A DNA stretch of 64,000 bases from Streptomyces pyxinicus. Lineage in GTDB: Bacteria; Actinomycetota; Actinomycetes; Streptomycetales; Streptomycetaceae. Made by a program: the position numbers and the translations under genes. Of this stretch, positions 15,973 through 23,916 are shown piece by piece. A model generated the notes under the pieces. That model was not told where the DNA came from. It searched no databases and saw nothing but the letters and a program-made list of their open reading frames with translations. How positions within the stretch are numbered: position 1 is the stretch's first letter; each line of letters begins with the position of its first letter. The DNA is taken from NCBI RefSeq assembly GCF_024753135.1, contig NZ_JANUGP010000026.1:62001-126000 (forward strand), written 5' to 3'.

Positions 15973-16932
15973 GTGCGACTTCGCTGTGCGGTGCTGGACG
16001 ACTACCAGGGGGTGGCCACCTCGGTGGCCGACTGGTCGGTGATCGAGGACCGGGTCGAGGTCGTCGCGCTGCGCGAGCACCTCGACGGGGAGGACGCGCT
16101 CGCCGCGGCTCTCGCCGGCTTCGACATCGTGGTCACCCTGCGCGAGCGCGTCCCCTTCCCCGGCACACTCCTCGCCCGCCTCCCCCGGCTGCGGCTGCTC
16201 ATCGCCTCCGGCATGCGCAACACCGTGATCGACTACGCGGCCGCCGAGGAACACGGCGTCACCGTGTGCGGCACCGCGAGCGCCGGGACTCCCCCGGTCG
16301 AGATGACCTGGGCCCTGCTGCTGGGGCTGGCCCGGGGGATCGTGGCGGAGAACGCGGCGATGCGGGCGGGCGGCCCCTGGCAGTCCACCGTCGGCGCCGA
16401 TCTGCACGGCAGCCGGCTGGGGCTGCTCGGGCTCGGCAGGATCGGCGGCCGGGTCGCGCGGGTGGGACTCGCCTTCGGCATGCGGGTCAGCGCCTGGAGT
16501 CAGAACCTCGGTGCCGAGCGCGCCGCGGAGGTCGGTGTCGAACTCGCGGCGTCGAAGGAGGAACTGCTCGCCGACAGCGACTTCGTCTCCGTCCACCTGG
16601 CCCTCGGCGACCGCACCCGGAACCTGGTCGGCACCGCCGAGTTCGCCCTGATGAAACCGACCGCCTTCCTCGTCAACACCTCCCGCGCGGCCATCGTGGA
16701 CCAGGACGCGCTGCTGGCCGCGCTGCACGAGGGGCGGATCGCCGGTGCCGGTGTCGACGTCTTCGACACCGAGCCGCTGCCCGCCGGCCACCCGATGCGC
16801 ACCGCGCCCCGCCTCCTCGCCACACCCCACCTCGGCTATGTCTCGCGGGCCAACTACGCGACCTACTACGGCGAGGCGGTCGAGGACATCGAGGCCTATC
16901 TGGCGGGCTCGCCGGTACGGCGGCTGCCCTGA
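15973..16932 (+). CDS. D-2-hydroxyacid dehydrogenase, NAD(P)-dependent
   Basis: This 319-residue cytosolic oxidoreductase belongs to the D-isomer 2-hydroxyacid dehydrogenase family. The nucleotide-binding core shows GLLGLGRIGGRVAR (about residues 155-168). Catalytic elements are an Arg in the VNTSRAAIVDQDAL segment, a Glu in DVFDTEPLP and a His in LATPHLGY. The family reduces 2-oxoacids or acts as a phosphoglycerate-type dehydrogenase; the substrate here cannot be told. The start is GTG after GGGGAGAGACGAC. It appears to be a single-gene transcript. Confidence 0.9.
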   Translation: MRLRCAVLDDYQGVATSVADWSVIEDRVEVVALREHLDGEDALAAALAGFDIVVTLRERVPFPGTLLARLPRLRLLIASGMRNTVIDYAAAEEHGVTVCGTASAGTPPVEMTWALLLGLARGIVAENAAMRAGGPWQSTVGADLHGSRLGLLGLGRIGGRVARVGLAFGMRVSAWSQNLGAERAAEVGVELAASKEELLADSDFVSVHLALGDRTRNLVGTAEFALMKPTAFLVNTSRAAIVDQDALLAALHEGRIAGAGVDVFDTEPLPAGHPMRTAPRLLATPHLGYVSRANYATYYGEAVEDIEAYLAGSPVRRLP

Positions 16933-17080
16933 CGTGGCACGAGGGACGTGGGTGGTACCCCCGGATAAAAGGGTGATCCCCGGCCGGGCCCCGTGACCAG
17001 GCCCGCGCGACGCCGTTGAACGGGAAGTGCGGTGGCTGGCCTGCCGCATCGTCCCTTTCGAGTAACAGAAGGAGAACGTG

Positions 17081-17350
17081 ATGTCGCGCATCGCGAAGGC
17101 AGCCGCCGTCGCTCTCGGCACCGGTGCCGTGGTGATCAGCGGGGCCGGTCTGGCCCTGGCCGACTCCGGCGCCCAGGCCGCCGCCGTCGGTTCGCCCGGC
17201 GTGCTGTCCGGAAACATCGTCCAGGTGCCGATCCACATCCCGGTCAACCTGTGCGGGAACACGGTCGACGTCATCGGCCTGCTGAACCCGGCCTTCGGCA
17301 ACACCTGCGCCAACGTCAGCACCCACGACGCCGGCGGCTACGGCAACTGA
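17081..17350 (+). CDS. chpG: Short chaplin ChpG
   Basis: This is an 89-residue secreted hydrophobic amyloid protein. A signal peptide (MSRIAKAAAVALGTGAVVIS to ALA) is followed by one chaplin domain, with VGSPGVLSGN, VQVPIHIPVN and two cysteines in CGNTVDVIGLLNPAFGNTC. The C-terminal extension HDAGGYGN is typical of ChpG. Chaplins assemble on aerial hyphae and at the air-water interface to lower surface tension. AGAAGGAG precedes the ATG at 17081. Its position beside the tyrosinase genes matches S. coelicolor chpG. Confidence 0.93.
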   Translation: MSRIAKAAAVALGTGAVVISGAGLALADSGAQAAAVGSPGVLSGNIVQVPIHIPVNLCGNTVDVIGLLNPAFGNTCANVSTHDAGGYGN

Positions 17351-17365
17351 GCCGTCCGTACGACA

Positions 17366-17404
17366 GGGAAGGGCCCCGGCACTCCGAGCGCCGGGGCCCT
17401 TCCC
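17366..17404. terminator. Bidirectional terminator between chpG and melC2
   Basis: A perfect 15-base inverted repeat (GGGAAGGGCCCCGGC) with a 9-base loop lies between the convergent stops of chpG and melC2. Confidence 0.9.
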
Positions 17405-17420
17405 GTGTGCCGGGGCCGCC

Positions 17421-18287
17421 TCACGCGTACCGGTACGTCCGGCTCAGGTCCTCCAGCTGGTCCGGGGTCTCGTCCCAGGGCGGGAGCCGCTCGTGCCGGG
17501 CCACCACCCGGCCGTGCTGGCGGTCGGCGGGGCCGGGCGGCTGGGCGGGCAGATAGCGGTGCGTGCGGTGGGCGCGCTGCCAGCGGGACCACTGGAGGTC
17601 CAGGAAGGCGTGGTGCAGCCAGAACACCGGGTCATTGACCGAGGCACCGCCCAGCATCGCGCCGCCGACCCAGCGGTGCACCCGGTTGTGGTTGCGCCAG
17701 GAGGCGCTGCCGGTGCCGCTCCCCCAGCCCTCCAGCTTGTTGCGGAACCCCGTGCGGACGGTGGAGTCCCAGGGCGAGGCGTCGTACACGGGGTCGTCGA
17801 GCGCCGACTGGAGTTCCTTCCCGGTCGGCAGCTGGAGGGGCGCCGCGGCGCGGCCGAGGTCCCGGGTGAGGAACCTGCCGTCCGTGACGCCCTCCTTGAT
17901 GGTCCAGTGGCCGGCCGAATAGGCGAACGGGCCGGTCATCACCTGCCGGTCGGAGGACCGTCCGTTGCCGCCGAGCAGGTCCTTGGTCCAGGGTGGGGAC
18001 GTCGTCGCGCGGTCCCGGGTCCAGTCCCAGTACGGCACCGTCACCGAGGAGTCGACGCGGCGCAGCGCCCGTTCCAGCTCCAGCAGGAACCTGCGGTGCC
18101 AGGGCAGGAAGGAGGGGGCCATGTGGGCGGTGCGCAGGCCGTGTTCGCCGTCGGAGGTGTAGAAGTCGATGTGCGTGCGCACGAACTCGTCGTACTCGCC
18201 GCGCCTCTTCAGCTCCAGCAGCGCGTTCACGAACCGCTTCCGCTCGCTCGCGGTCAGCTTCCGGACGTCCTTACGCACGTACGCCAT
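17421..18287 (-). CDS. melC2: Tyrosinase (MelC2)
   Basis: This 288-residue type-3 copper monooxygenase oxidises tyrosine to dopaquinone for melanin formation. The CuA ligands are His39, His55 and His64 (RTHID, TAHMAPS, PWHRRF). The CuB ligands are His200 and His204 (WRNHNRVHRWVGG) plus the His225-His226 pair (FWLHHAFLD). Length and motifs match Streptomyces MelC2, which has no signal peptide of its own and is exported with MelC1. The start at 18287 overlaps the end of melC1 by 17 bases, indicating translational coupling. Confidence 0.95.
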   Translation of the reverse strand: MAYVRKDVRKLTASERKRFVNALLELKRRGEYDEFVRTHIDFYTSDGEHGLRTAHMAPSFLPWHRRFLLELERALRRVDSSVTVPYWDWTRDRATTSPPWTKDLLGGNGRSSDRQVMTGPFAYSAGHWTIKEGVTDGRFLTRDLGRAAAPLQLPTGKELQSALDDPVYDASPWDSTVRTGFRNKLEGWGSGTGSASWRNHNRVHRWVGGAMLGGASVNDPVFWLHHAFLDLQWSRWQRAHRTHRYLPAQPPGPADRQHGRVVARHERLPPWDETPDQLEDLSRTYRYA

Positions 18288-18762
18288 GGCCGCCCCCCGT
18301 CCCCATGTGGTCCGCGTGGGTGGCGTCCATCGGGCCCGGTGCCAGGTCGCGCAGCCGCTGGCCGGGGCCGAGCTGGTCCACGGCCGCACGGGTCGCCTCC
18401 AGCGGGGTGGCGTACGACGTGTAGTGGTCGGCCATGCTCAGCCAGGTGCCGTCGGCCCGGCGCATCAGGTGCAGCGGGCGCCCGTCGATGGTGATCTGCC
18501 ACTCGCCCTCGGCCGCCCGGCGCCCCGCGACCGGCAGCAGGACGCCCTGGATACGGCGGCCCCGGTACGTCTCGTGGAAGGACCCGGAGTCGCCGCCGGC
18601 CGTGGGCAGCGGGCGGGAGGCGGCGACGACCGGGGCGAGGGCCAGGGCGGCGAGGGAGGCCAGCAGCCCCCGCGCCACCTCCCGGCGGGTCGGTCTCCCC
18701 ACCGCCGCCGCTGTGACCTGCTGTTCCGTCCCCACCGCCATACCGCCGGCACCGATGACCAT
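18271..18762 (-). CDS. melC1: Tyrosinase copper chaperone/export partner MelC1
   Basis: This 163-residue partner protein delivers copper to apo-tyrosinase and carries it out of the cell. The N-terminus has a twin-arginine-type signal (RPTRREVARG followed by LLASLAALALAPVVA). The mature part shows the family signature FHETYRGRRIQG with a conserved His, then ITIDGRPLHLMRRADGTW and SYATPL. A His- and Met-rich tail (MDATHADHMG) may bind copper. It is the first gene of the melC operon and overlaps melC2. Two ATGs in the N-terminus (codons 1 and 8) leave the exact start open. Confidence 0.92.
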   Translation of the reverse strand: MVIGAGGMAVGTEQQVTAAAVGRPTRREVARGLLASLAALALAPVVAASRPLPTAGGDSGSFHETYRGRRIQGVLLPVAGRRAAEGEWQITIDGRPLHLMRRADGTWLSMADHYTSYATPLEATRAAVDQLGPGQRLRDLAPGPMDATHADHMGTGGGHGVRA

Positions 18763-18798
18763 CGCGCTCTCCTCGTCCGGGTTCCCGATCCTGTCGGT

Positions 18799-18811
18799 AC
18801 CGGTAACCGGT
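18799..18811. promoter_or_regulatory. Possible operator ahead of melC1
   Basis: The sequence ACCGGT-A-ACCGGT, a self-complementary hexamer repeated with one base between, lies 37-49 bases upstream of the melC1 start. It could be a regulator site; no protein is assigned. Confidence 0.3.
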
Positions 18812-18881
18812 GAAGGGCGCGCGGGGTCACCGCCGGGGGGCCATCCGGGGCGGTTCGTGCGGGGACGAGCGGGTCAGCGGG

Positions 18882-19406
18882 TCACAGGCCCGGACCCGTC
18901 GTCAGGTTGCCGCCGGCCATCGTCCGGAGGACCGGGGCGAGGACGCCGGCCTCGGGGAGCTTGGTGGAGGGCAGTCCGAAGTGGTCGCCGTTGGGCGCGG
19001 TCAGCGGGGCGTCCGCGGACAGGCCGGGGGCGAGGGCGTGCACGTCGGAGGCGGGCGCGTCAATGCCGACGTGGTCGAAGCGGCCGTCGCCGAGGACGTG
19101 CGGCAGCGGGGAGCGGGCGTCCAGGCCGGGCAGGCCGGCGCTGAGCGGCAGCTGGGGCAGGGTGCGCTCCGGCAGCAGGTGGCCGGTGGCGTAGCGCGGG
19201 CCCTCGGGGGCGCCCGGCCGGAGCAGTGGCAGTTCGGCGCCGAGGTGGGGCAGCTCCATGCGGAGTGCCGTGGCGGCGCCGTCCAGGGGCACGGGGACGG
19301 GGACCGTGCCGGCCGCCGCTGCGGAGCCGGCGGTGCCCATGGTGGCGGCGGCGGCCGCGACGCCCGTGACGACGGCGGCGAGGGTTCCTCGGGTGGTCGG
19401 CTTCAT
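18882..19406 (-). CDS. Secreted protein of unknown function
   Basis: This 174-residue product has a clear signal peptide (MKPTTRGTLAAVVTGVAAAA to GSAAAA). The mature part is low in charge and rich in Pro, Leu and Gly, with repeated LP motifs (ELPHLGAELPLLRP, LPQLPLSAGLPGLD). No cysteines or catalytic motif are seen. An AAGGGA lies upstream of the ATG. It sits between tyrosinase and further secreted proteins and chaplin chpF, so a surface role is possible. Family not recognised. Confidence 0.78.
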   Translation of the reverse strand: MKPTTRGTLAAVVTGVAAAAATMGTAGSAAAAGTVPVPVPLDGAATALRMELPHLGAELPLLRPGAPEGPRYATGHLLPERTLPQLPLSAGLPGLDARSPLPHVLGDGRFDHVGIDAPASDVHALAPGLSADAPLTAPNGDHFGLPSTKLPEAGVLAPVLRTMAGGNLTTGPGL

Positions 19407-19607
19407 GTCAGGTACGGTCCCTTTCCGGGTGCGGGGGTTCGGCGTCCGTACCGCGTAACGAGCCGGAAAACGGCTTCAGTTCACAATTCCCCCAGGTGCC
19501 GTAATAGTCGGCTCTTCGGACATCGGCTTGTCCGGAAGTCCCACCAGCGGGTCAGGATCAGCAGCACGCCGAAGGCGCGGCCGGCGCCCGCGGTACGGCG
19601 CGGCGCG

Positions 19608-20108
19608 TCAGACGCGCAGGCCCCGGGCGGGCAGGTAGGCGTGTGCGGCGGCGTTCGTGGTCTCCGGGGAGCCCGCGAACTCCGCGAGCGCCGCTCCGGT
19701 GACGGGCGTGCGCGGGCCGGTGGAGGGGCAGACGCGCTTGCTGAACATGAAGTAGGTGTAGCCGAGCTTCTGGACGGCGGCCAGCCAGTCGGCGGGCGGG
19801 GTGACCTGGCTGGTGATCTGCGGCAGCTGGAGGACGATCTGCCCGGCGGCGACGAGCATGCCGACCTTCAGGGTGCGGCTGGTGCCGTCGACGGGCTCGC
19901 CGCCGATCGGCAGGCCGAGGTCGCCGAGGAGCCGCTCGACGGCGGCCGACGCGGCCTCGGGTCCGTCCGGGCCGTCACCCAGGGAGCAGGCGAGCAGGCA
20001 GGGCGTCCGGCCGTCGCCCTCCTCGTTCCTGGCGAGCCAGGCGAGCAGGACGAGGGTGCCGATGTCGGCGGCGCGGAAGGGACGGGTCTCACTCGTTGCT
20101 GAGGTCAC
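19608..20108 (-). CDS. DUF5949-like conserved protein
   Basis: This 166-residue cytosolic protein is read from GTG at 20108 (VTSATSETRPF); the frame runs further upstream but with non-coding-like sequence. The core has SLGDGPDGPEAASAAVERLL, GLPIGGEPVD, a TPPADWLAAVQKLGYTYFMF stretch and a Leu/Pro end. This resembles, from memory, the Streptomyces-specific DUF5949 family, whose role is unknown. No membrane segment. The start is uncertain because the ribosome site is weak. Confidence 0.7.
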   Translation of the reverse strand: MTSATSETRPFRAADIGTLVLLAWLARNEEGDGRTPCLLACSLGDGPDGPEAASAAVERLLGDLGLPIGGEPVDGTSRTLKVGMLVAAGQIVLQLPQITSQVTPPADWLAAVQKLGYTYFMFSKRVCPSTGPRTPVTGAALAEFAGSPETTNAAAHAYLPARGLRV

Positions 20109-20272
20109 CGCGCGACCATACCGACGGCCTCCGGCGCGGGCCGCGGGCTTCTCACCCTTCCGGAGCAGTGCCCGGGGGCGCTCCACACGATCGAGGGAAG
20201 CCGTCCCGGACGCGGCGCGGGCCGGTCCCGCGGTGCGGTACCGGCCCGTGCGGAGCCCCTGCGGGGCGGGGC

Positions 20273-20560
20273 TCAGCTGTGCAGGGGGATGCCGCCGAGC
20301 AGGCCTCGCTGGTTGAGGGAGTCGGTGGCGCCGTTGAGGCTGTGCAGCACGGAGTCCTTGTTCTGGGTGTCGAGCGCGTCGGACTGGTGCTGGACCGGCA
20401 GCAGGTCCGTGACGGTGGGCGGGTTCTTGGCGAGCGCGTCGAGCCCGCCGTTGAGGCTCATGGGCGGCAGGTTGTGGGGGCCGTAGGCGAACGCGGGCGT
20501 GGCCGCGCCCACGAGGGCCAGGGAACCGGCGACGAGGGCGGCGGCCTTGAGGGACTTCAT
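20273..20560 (-). CDS. Small secreted protein of unknown function
   Basis: This 95-residue protein has a signal peptide (MKSLKAAALVAGSLALVGAA to AFA) and a short mature region (YGPHNLPPMSLNGGLDALAK) lacking cysteines. A strong ribosome site, AGGAAAGGAACACG, fixes the ATG at 20560. The mature part is Asn/Leu-rich with spaced Gln and Asp residues, not chaplin-like. It is one of several small exported products between melC and chpF. The layout suggests a developmental or surface role; no family is recognised. Confidence 0.78.
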   Translation of the reverse strand: MKSLKAAALVAGSLALVGAATPAFAYGPHNLPPMSLNGGLDALAKNPPTVTDLLPVQHQSDALDTQNKDSVLHSLNGATDSLNQRGLLGGIPLHS

Positions 20561-20710
20561 CGTGTTCCTTTCCTGGGCGACTCGCGTCACCCCGCGGGTT
20601 GTCCGGCGCCCTGTCCAACGAGTTCCGACCGGACCGGAAACCCCGTGCCCACAAGACATATGAGATCCCGGCCCCCATCCGCGCGCACGCACGCCCCGGC
20701 CGCCGCGCCC

Positions 20711-20744
20711 GAGGGGCTGCGGCGGCCGAGGGGCTGCGGCGGCC
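20711..20744. repeat. 17-bp perfect tandem duplication
   Basis: GAGGGGCTGCGGCGGCC occurs twice head to tail in the spacer between two secreted-protein genes. Confidence 0.85.
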
Positions 20745-20780
20745 GAGGGTGCTACGGCGGGACGAGGTGCGCCTATCGGG

Positions 20781-21659
20781 TCACGCGGCCGGCAGCGACG
20801 GCGCCGGCGGCAGGCTCAGGGAGGGGAGCGGCGCCAGCGAGGGGATGGCGGAGGTGGCCTGGCCGAGGGCCGAGCTGATCAGGTCGAGCAGGTTGTCCAT
20901 CACGCCGTTGGCGGAGGACAGGACGCTGTCGGCGTCGGTGTCGGCCTCGGTGCCGACGCTGGAGGTGGTGGGGGTGAGAGAGGTGCTGGAGGTGAGGGAC
21001 GCGACCAGGTCGTCGATCGCCTTGTCGAGGGCGGCGAGCAGGTCGCTCACGGCGTCGCGGGCCTGGGGCTGCTGGTCGGCCAGGACCTGCTGCGGGGCGG
21101 CGGGCACGGCCGCCGGGGACTGCGAGGGGCTGGCCGCCGCGTCCGGAGAGGTGGGCTGACTCGGCGAGGCGGGCGCGGACGGGACCACGGGGGCCGACGG
21201 CGCGGCGGGGGTGGCGGGCGCGGACGGGGCGACCGGAGCCGAAGGGGCCGCAGGGGTGGCGGGTGTCGCGGGGGTGGCGGGCGCGGCGGGCGTAGAGGGG
21301 GCGGCAGGCGCGACGGCGGCCGACGGTGCCGCGGCGGCGACGGGCGCCGGGTCCTTGGCGGCCTCGGCGACGGCCTTCTTCGCCGCGTCGCCGAGCCGCT
21401 TGGCCTGGTCGGCGGGCAGCTGACCCCTGGTCAGGGACTGGTCGAGCAGGTCGGCGACCGGGTTGAGCACGGTTCCGGTGGCGCGCAGCGCCCTGACCTG
21501 GGCCAGCAGCTCCTCGGCGCCGGGGACGGCCGCCCGGGAGGTGGCAGGGGCGCCGTCCCGCGCCGAGTCGGTGGCGACGGCGACGGGACCGGCGATGCCT
21601 ACCAGCACGGCGGCGCAGAGGACGGTGGACGCGAGGCGCCGCGACGGCAGAGCACGCAT
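20781..21659 (-). CDS. Secreted Ala/Pro/Ser-rich repetitive protein
   Basis: This 292-residue exported protein starts at the ATG at 21659, which is backed by GAAAGGAACGCC. A signal peptide (MRALPSRRLASTVLCAAVLV to VAVA) is followed by a helical segment (EELLAQVRALRATG). A long disordered region of repeated PATPAAPSAP units spans about residues 105-200, followed by an amphipathic C-terminal part (DLLAALDKAIDDLV; GVMDNLLDLISSALG) and a final PSLSLPPAPSLPAA. No enzyme motif and no sortase signal. It may be a wall-spanning or spore-surface component; this is inference only. It lies upstream of the small secreted protein gene at 20273-20560 on the same strand. Confidence 0.75.
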   Translation of the reverse strand: MRALPSRRLASTVLCAAVLVGIAGPVAVATDSARDGAPATSRAAVPGAEELLAQVRALRATGTVLNPVADLLDQSLTRGQLPADQAKRLGDAAKKAVAEAAKDPAPVAAAAPSAAVAPAAPSTPAAPATPATPATPAAPSAPVAPSAPATPAAPSAPVVPSAPASPSQPTSPDAAASPSQSPAAVPAAPQQVLADQQPQARDAVSDLLAALDKAIDDLVASLTSSTSLTPTTSSVGTEADTDADSVLSSANGVMDNLLDLISSALGQATSAIPSLAPLPSLSLPPAPSLPAA

Positions 21660-21767
21660 GGCGTTCCTTTCGGTGGACATCGGGACCTGAGCCCACCGTC
21701 CGTTCCGCTCTCACACCCCGCAACCGCTCGGCTACCATGCGTGACCCATCCGGGGGAGCGGAAACCG

Positions 21768-21804
21768 GCCGCCCGCCCCACGCGGTGCGCATGGGACGGG
21801 CGGC
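21768..21804 (-). terminator. Probable terminator of chpF
   Basis: A GC-rich hairpin pairs the left arm at 21768-21779 (containing GCCCGCCCC) with the right arm at 21793-21804 (containing GGGACGGGC), with one A-C mismatch, just downstream of the chpF stop. Confidence 0.65.
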
Positions 21805-21827
21805 GGGCCGAAGGGGCGTGTCCGACG

Positions 21828-22067
21828 TCAGTCGTTGACGCAGGTGTTGCCGAACACGGGGTTCAGCAGGGCGATGATGTCGACGGTGTTGCCGCAGACG
21901 TTGACCGGCACGTGGACCGGGACCTGGAGGACGTTGCCCGACAGCACGCCCGGCGAACCGACGGCGGCGGCGCCGGCACCGGCGTCGGCGGAGGCCACGC
22001 CGACACCGCCGGCGACGGCCGCGACGGCGGCGGAGGTCAGGACCAGGCCCTTCGCGATACGCGACAT
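21828..22067 (-). CDS. chpF: Short chaplin ChpF
   Basis: This is a 79-residue chaplin. A signal peptide (MSRIAKGLVLTSAAVAAVAG to ASA) precedes one chaplin domain with VGSPGVLSGN, VLQVPVHVPVNVCGN and NPVFGNTCVND; both domain cysteines are present. Such proteins polymerise into the rodlet sheath and confer hydrophobicity on aerial hyphae and spores. The ATG is preceded by AAGGAG. A large hairpin lies in the leader. Identity as chpF rests on position between the melC pair and the polysaccharide locus, as in S. coelicolor. Confidence 0.9.
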   Translation of the reverse strand: MSRIAKGLVLTSAAVAAVAGGVGVASADAGAGAAAVGSPGVLSGNVLQVPVHVPVNVCGNTVDIIALLNPVFGNTCVND

Positions 22068-22088
22068 GGAGAGGTACTCCTTGGGATC

Positions 22089-22123
22089 GACACAACATCC
22101 GGGCGGCTGCCCGGCGTTGTGTC
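22089..22123 (-). promoter_or_regulatory. Strong hairpin in the chpF leader
   Basis: GACACAAC, AT, CCGGGC, a GGCT loop, GCCCGG, C, GTTGTGTC form a 14-base-pair stem with a small internal bulge. It lies 22 bases upstream of the chpF ATG. In RNA it would sit just before the ribosome site; in DNA it could be an operator. Confidence 0.55.
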
Positions 22124-22219
22124 AACGCGCTGCGCCCGTCCGGGTTGTGCCGCCAATGGGGTGATGTGGGCGGTATCAGTAAGCTGCCCTTCACCCTTCC
22201 GACACACTTGTCTGCTTTC

Positions 22220-22235
22220 TCCGTATTAGTACGGA
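22220..22235. promoter_or_regulatory. Palindrome in the chpF-polysaccharide intergenic region
   Basis: TCCGTA-TTAG-TACGGA is a perfect inverted repeat with a 4-base spacer, in the 589-base region between divergent chpF and the polysaccharide genes. It is a candidate regulator binding site; the regulator is unknown. Confidence 0.35.
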
Positions 22236-22287
22236 TAGCCACTAGAGTTGCGGATGTCACCAGCACGTGCGAAAGGGCGCCGCCGGC

Positions 22288-22599
22288 ATGCGCAAGCTCC
22301 TGGGTCCGCCGCCGAGTACGCCGCGCACACGCTCCTCCGGGCCCCGGCGCACACCGGTCGCACCGCGCGACCCGGCCGGCCCGGCAGACGACGTAGCCGA
22401 ACCTACGATCATCGGACCAGATGAGGTACCGGCGCGGCGGGCTTCGGCCTACGCCCAGCCGCTCGGCCATGACTCTTATCTGTTTGATCTCGGCCCGGCT
22501 CCGCTGAACGGCGGTGACCGGCCGGGCTTCCGGCTCGTTCCCCACCGGGACGCGGCACGGGCCGCTGTGCTCGTCACCGCCGCGGACGTCCGGCAGTGA
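22288..22599 (+). CDS. Doubtful small ORF ahead of the polysaccharide genes
   Basis: An open frame of 103 codons begins MRKLLGPPPSTPRTRSSG and ends AAVLVTAADVRQ, 57 bases before the first glycosyltransferase. It is Pro/Arg-rich, its third-codon positions are less GC-rich than in the neighbours, and no domain is recognised. It may be only leader sequence. It is listed because it is the sole candidate gene in this gap. Confidence 0.25.
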   Translation: MRKLLGPPPSTPRTRSSGPRRTPVAPRDPAGPADDVAEPTIIGPDEVPARRASAYAQPLGHDSYLFDLGPAPLNGGDRPGFRLVPHRDAARAAVLVTAADVRQ

Positions 22600-22656
22600 G
22601 GCGCGTTCCCGATCCGAGTCCCGAGCGCCCCCCGTGAGCAGCGAGGAATCCCCCGA

Positions 22657-23916
22657 ATGCACCAGTCACCACCCGGCCCCGGGCCACGGGTCCTGCACGT
22701 CGCGCAACCCGTCGACGGCGGGGTCGCCCGGGTCGTGGCCGACCTGGTCCGGGCCCAGGTGGCGGCGGGCCTGCGCGTCGCGGTGGCCTGCCCCGGCGGT
22801 GAACTGGCCACGGCGGTACGGGAACTCCCCGGCGTCGAGGTGTGTGACTGGCGGGCCGGCCGCTCCCCGGGGCCCGGCCTGCCCGGCGAAGTACGGCGCC
22901 TCGCACGCCTGATCGAAGAGGTACGGCCCGAACTGGTGCACGCGCACAGCGCGAAGGCCGGTCTGGCCGCCCGGCTCGCCCTCCGGGGCCGGGTCCCGAC
23001 CGTGTTCCAGCCGCACGCCTGGTCCTTCGAGGCGGTCACCGGGCCCACCGCCGCCGTGGCCCTGCGCTGGGAGCGGTGGGGCGCCCGCTGGGCGGACCGG
23101 GTGCTGTGCGTCAGCGAGGCGGAACGCGGCACGGGCGAACGCGCCGGGATCCGGGCGGCGTACCGGGTCGTCCCGAACGGCATCGACACCGCGCGCTTCA
23201 CCCCGGCCGGTCCCGGCGGGGGCGGATCGCCGCACGTGGTCTGCGTCGGGCGGCTGTGCCGGCAGAAGGGACAGGACGTCCTGCTCCGGGCCTGGGACAC
23301 GGTCCGCGCGGCGCACCCCGGCGCCCGGCTCACCCTCGTCGGCGACGGCCCCGCGCACGAGGTGCTACGGCGCTCCGCCCACCCCTCCGTCCACTTCGCC
23401 GGTGCCGTCACCGATGTCCTGCCCTGGTACCGGGCCGCCGACCTCGTCGTCCTGCCGAGCCGCTGGGAGGGCATGGCGCTGGTCCCGCTGGAGGCGCAGG
23501 CCTGCGGACGGCCGGTCGTACTCACCGACGTAGACGGCGCCCGCGAGAGCCTGCCGCCCGCCCCGGCCGCGCCCGCCTCGACCGGGCCCGCACCGGCCGG
23601 GCCCATCCCGCCCGGGCCCATCCCGGCCGGACCCATCCCGCCCGCGCCAGCCACGCTCGCCCCAGCCGCGCCCGCACCTGCCCCGGCTGCGCCCTGCCTG
23701 GTCCCGTCGGAGGATCCCGCCGCGCTGGCCGCCGCGGTCACCGCGCTGCTGGCGGACCCGGCGCTGCGCGCGTCGCTCGGTGACCAGGGCCGCCGGCACG
23801 TCCTTTCCACGCACGACGTGCGGCACACCGCCGAGCGGATCGCGGCCCTGTACCGCGAAGTCCTCGGCGCCCGCCCGCCCGTGTCCATTGAGCGCAGGGA
23901 GTCCATCCACTCGTGA
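22657..23916 (+). CDS. GT4-family glycosyltransferase with a low-complexity insert
   Basis: This 419-residue cytosolic glycosyltransferase has a GT-B fold. The N-terminal domain starts with VLHVAQPVDGGVARVVADLV, and the acceptor side has HAHSAKAGL. The donor domain has VPNGIDTARF, VVCVGRLCRQKGQDVLL, the LPSRWEGMALVPLEAQACG motif (family EX7E region) and a C-terminal helix. Between residues about 305 and 350, after DVDGARESLP, lies a Pro/Ala insert with GPIPPGPIPAGPIPP-type repeats not found in usual family members. It probably adds a sugar to a lipid-linked repeat unit. It is the first gene of the polysaccharide operon; its stop overlaps the next GTG. Confidence 0.88.
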   Translation: MHQSPPGPGPRVLHVAQPVDGGVARVVADLVRAQVAAGLRVAVACPGGELATAVRELPGVEVCDWRAGRSPGPGLPGEVRRLARLIEEVRPELVHAHSAKAGLAARLALRGRVPTVFQPHAWSFEAVTGPTAAVALRWERWGARWADRVLCVSEAERGTGERAGIRAAYRVVPNGIDTARFTPAGPGGGGSPHVVCVGRLCRQKGQDVLLRAWDTVRAAHPGARLTLVGDGPAHEVLRRSAHPSVHFAGAVTDVLPWYRAADLVVLPSRWEGMALVPLEAQACGRPVVLTDVDGARESLPPAPAAPASTGPAPAGPIPPGPIPAGPIPPAPATLAPAAPAPAPAAPCLVPSEDPAALAAAVTALLADPALRASLGDQGRRHVLSTHDVRHTAERIAALYREVLGARPPVSIERRESIHS

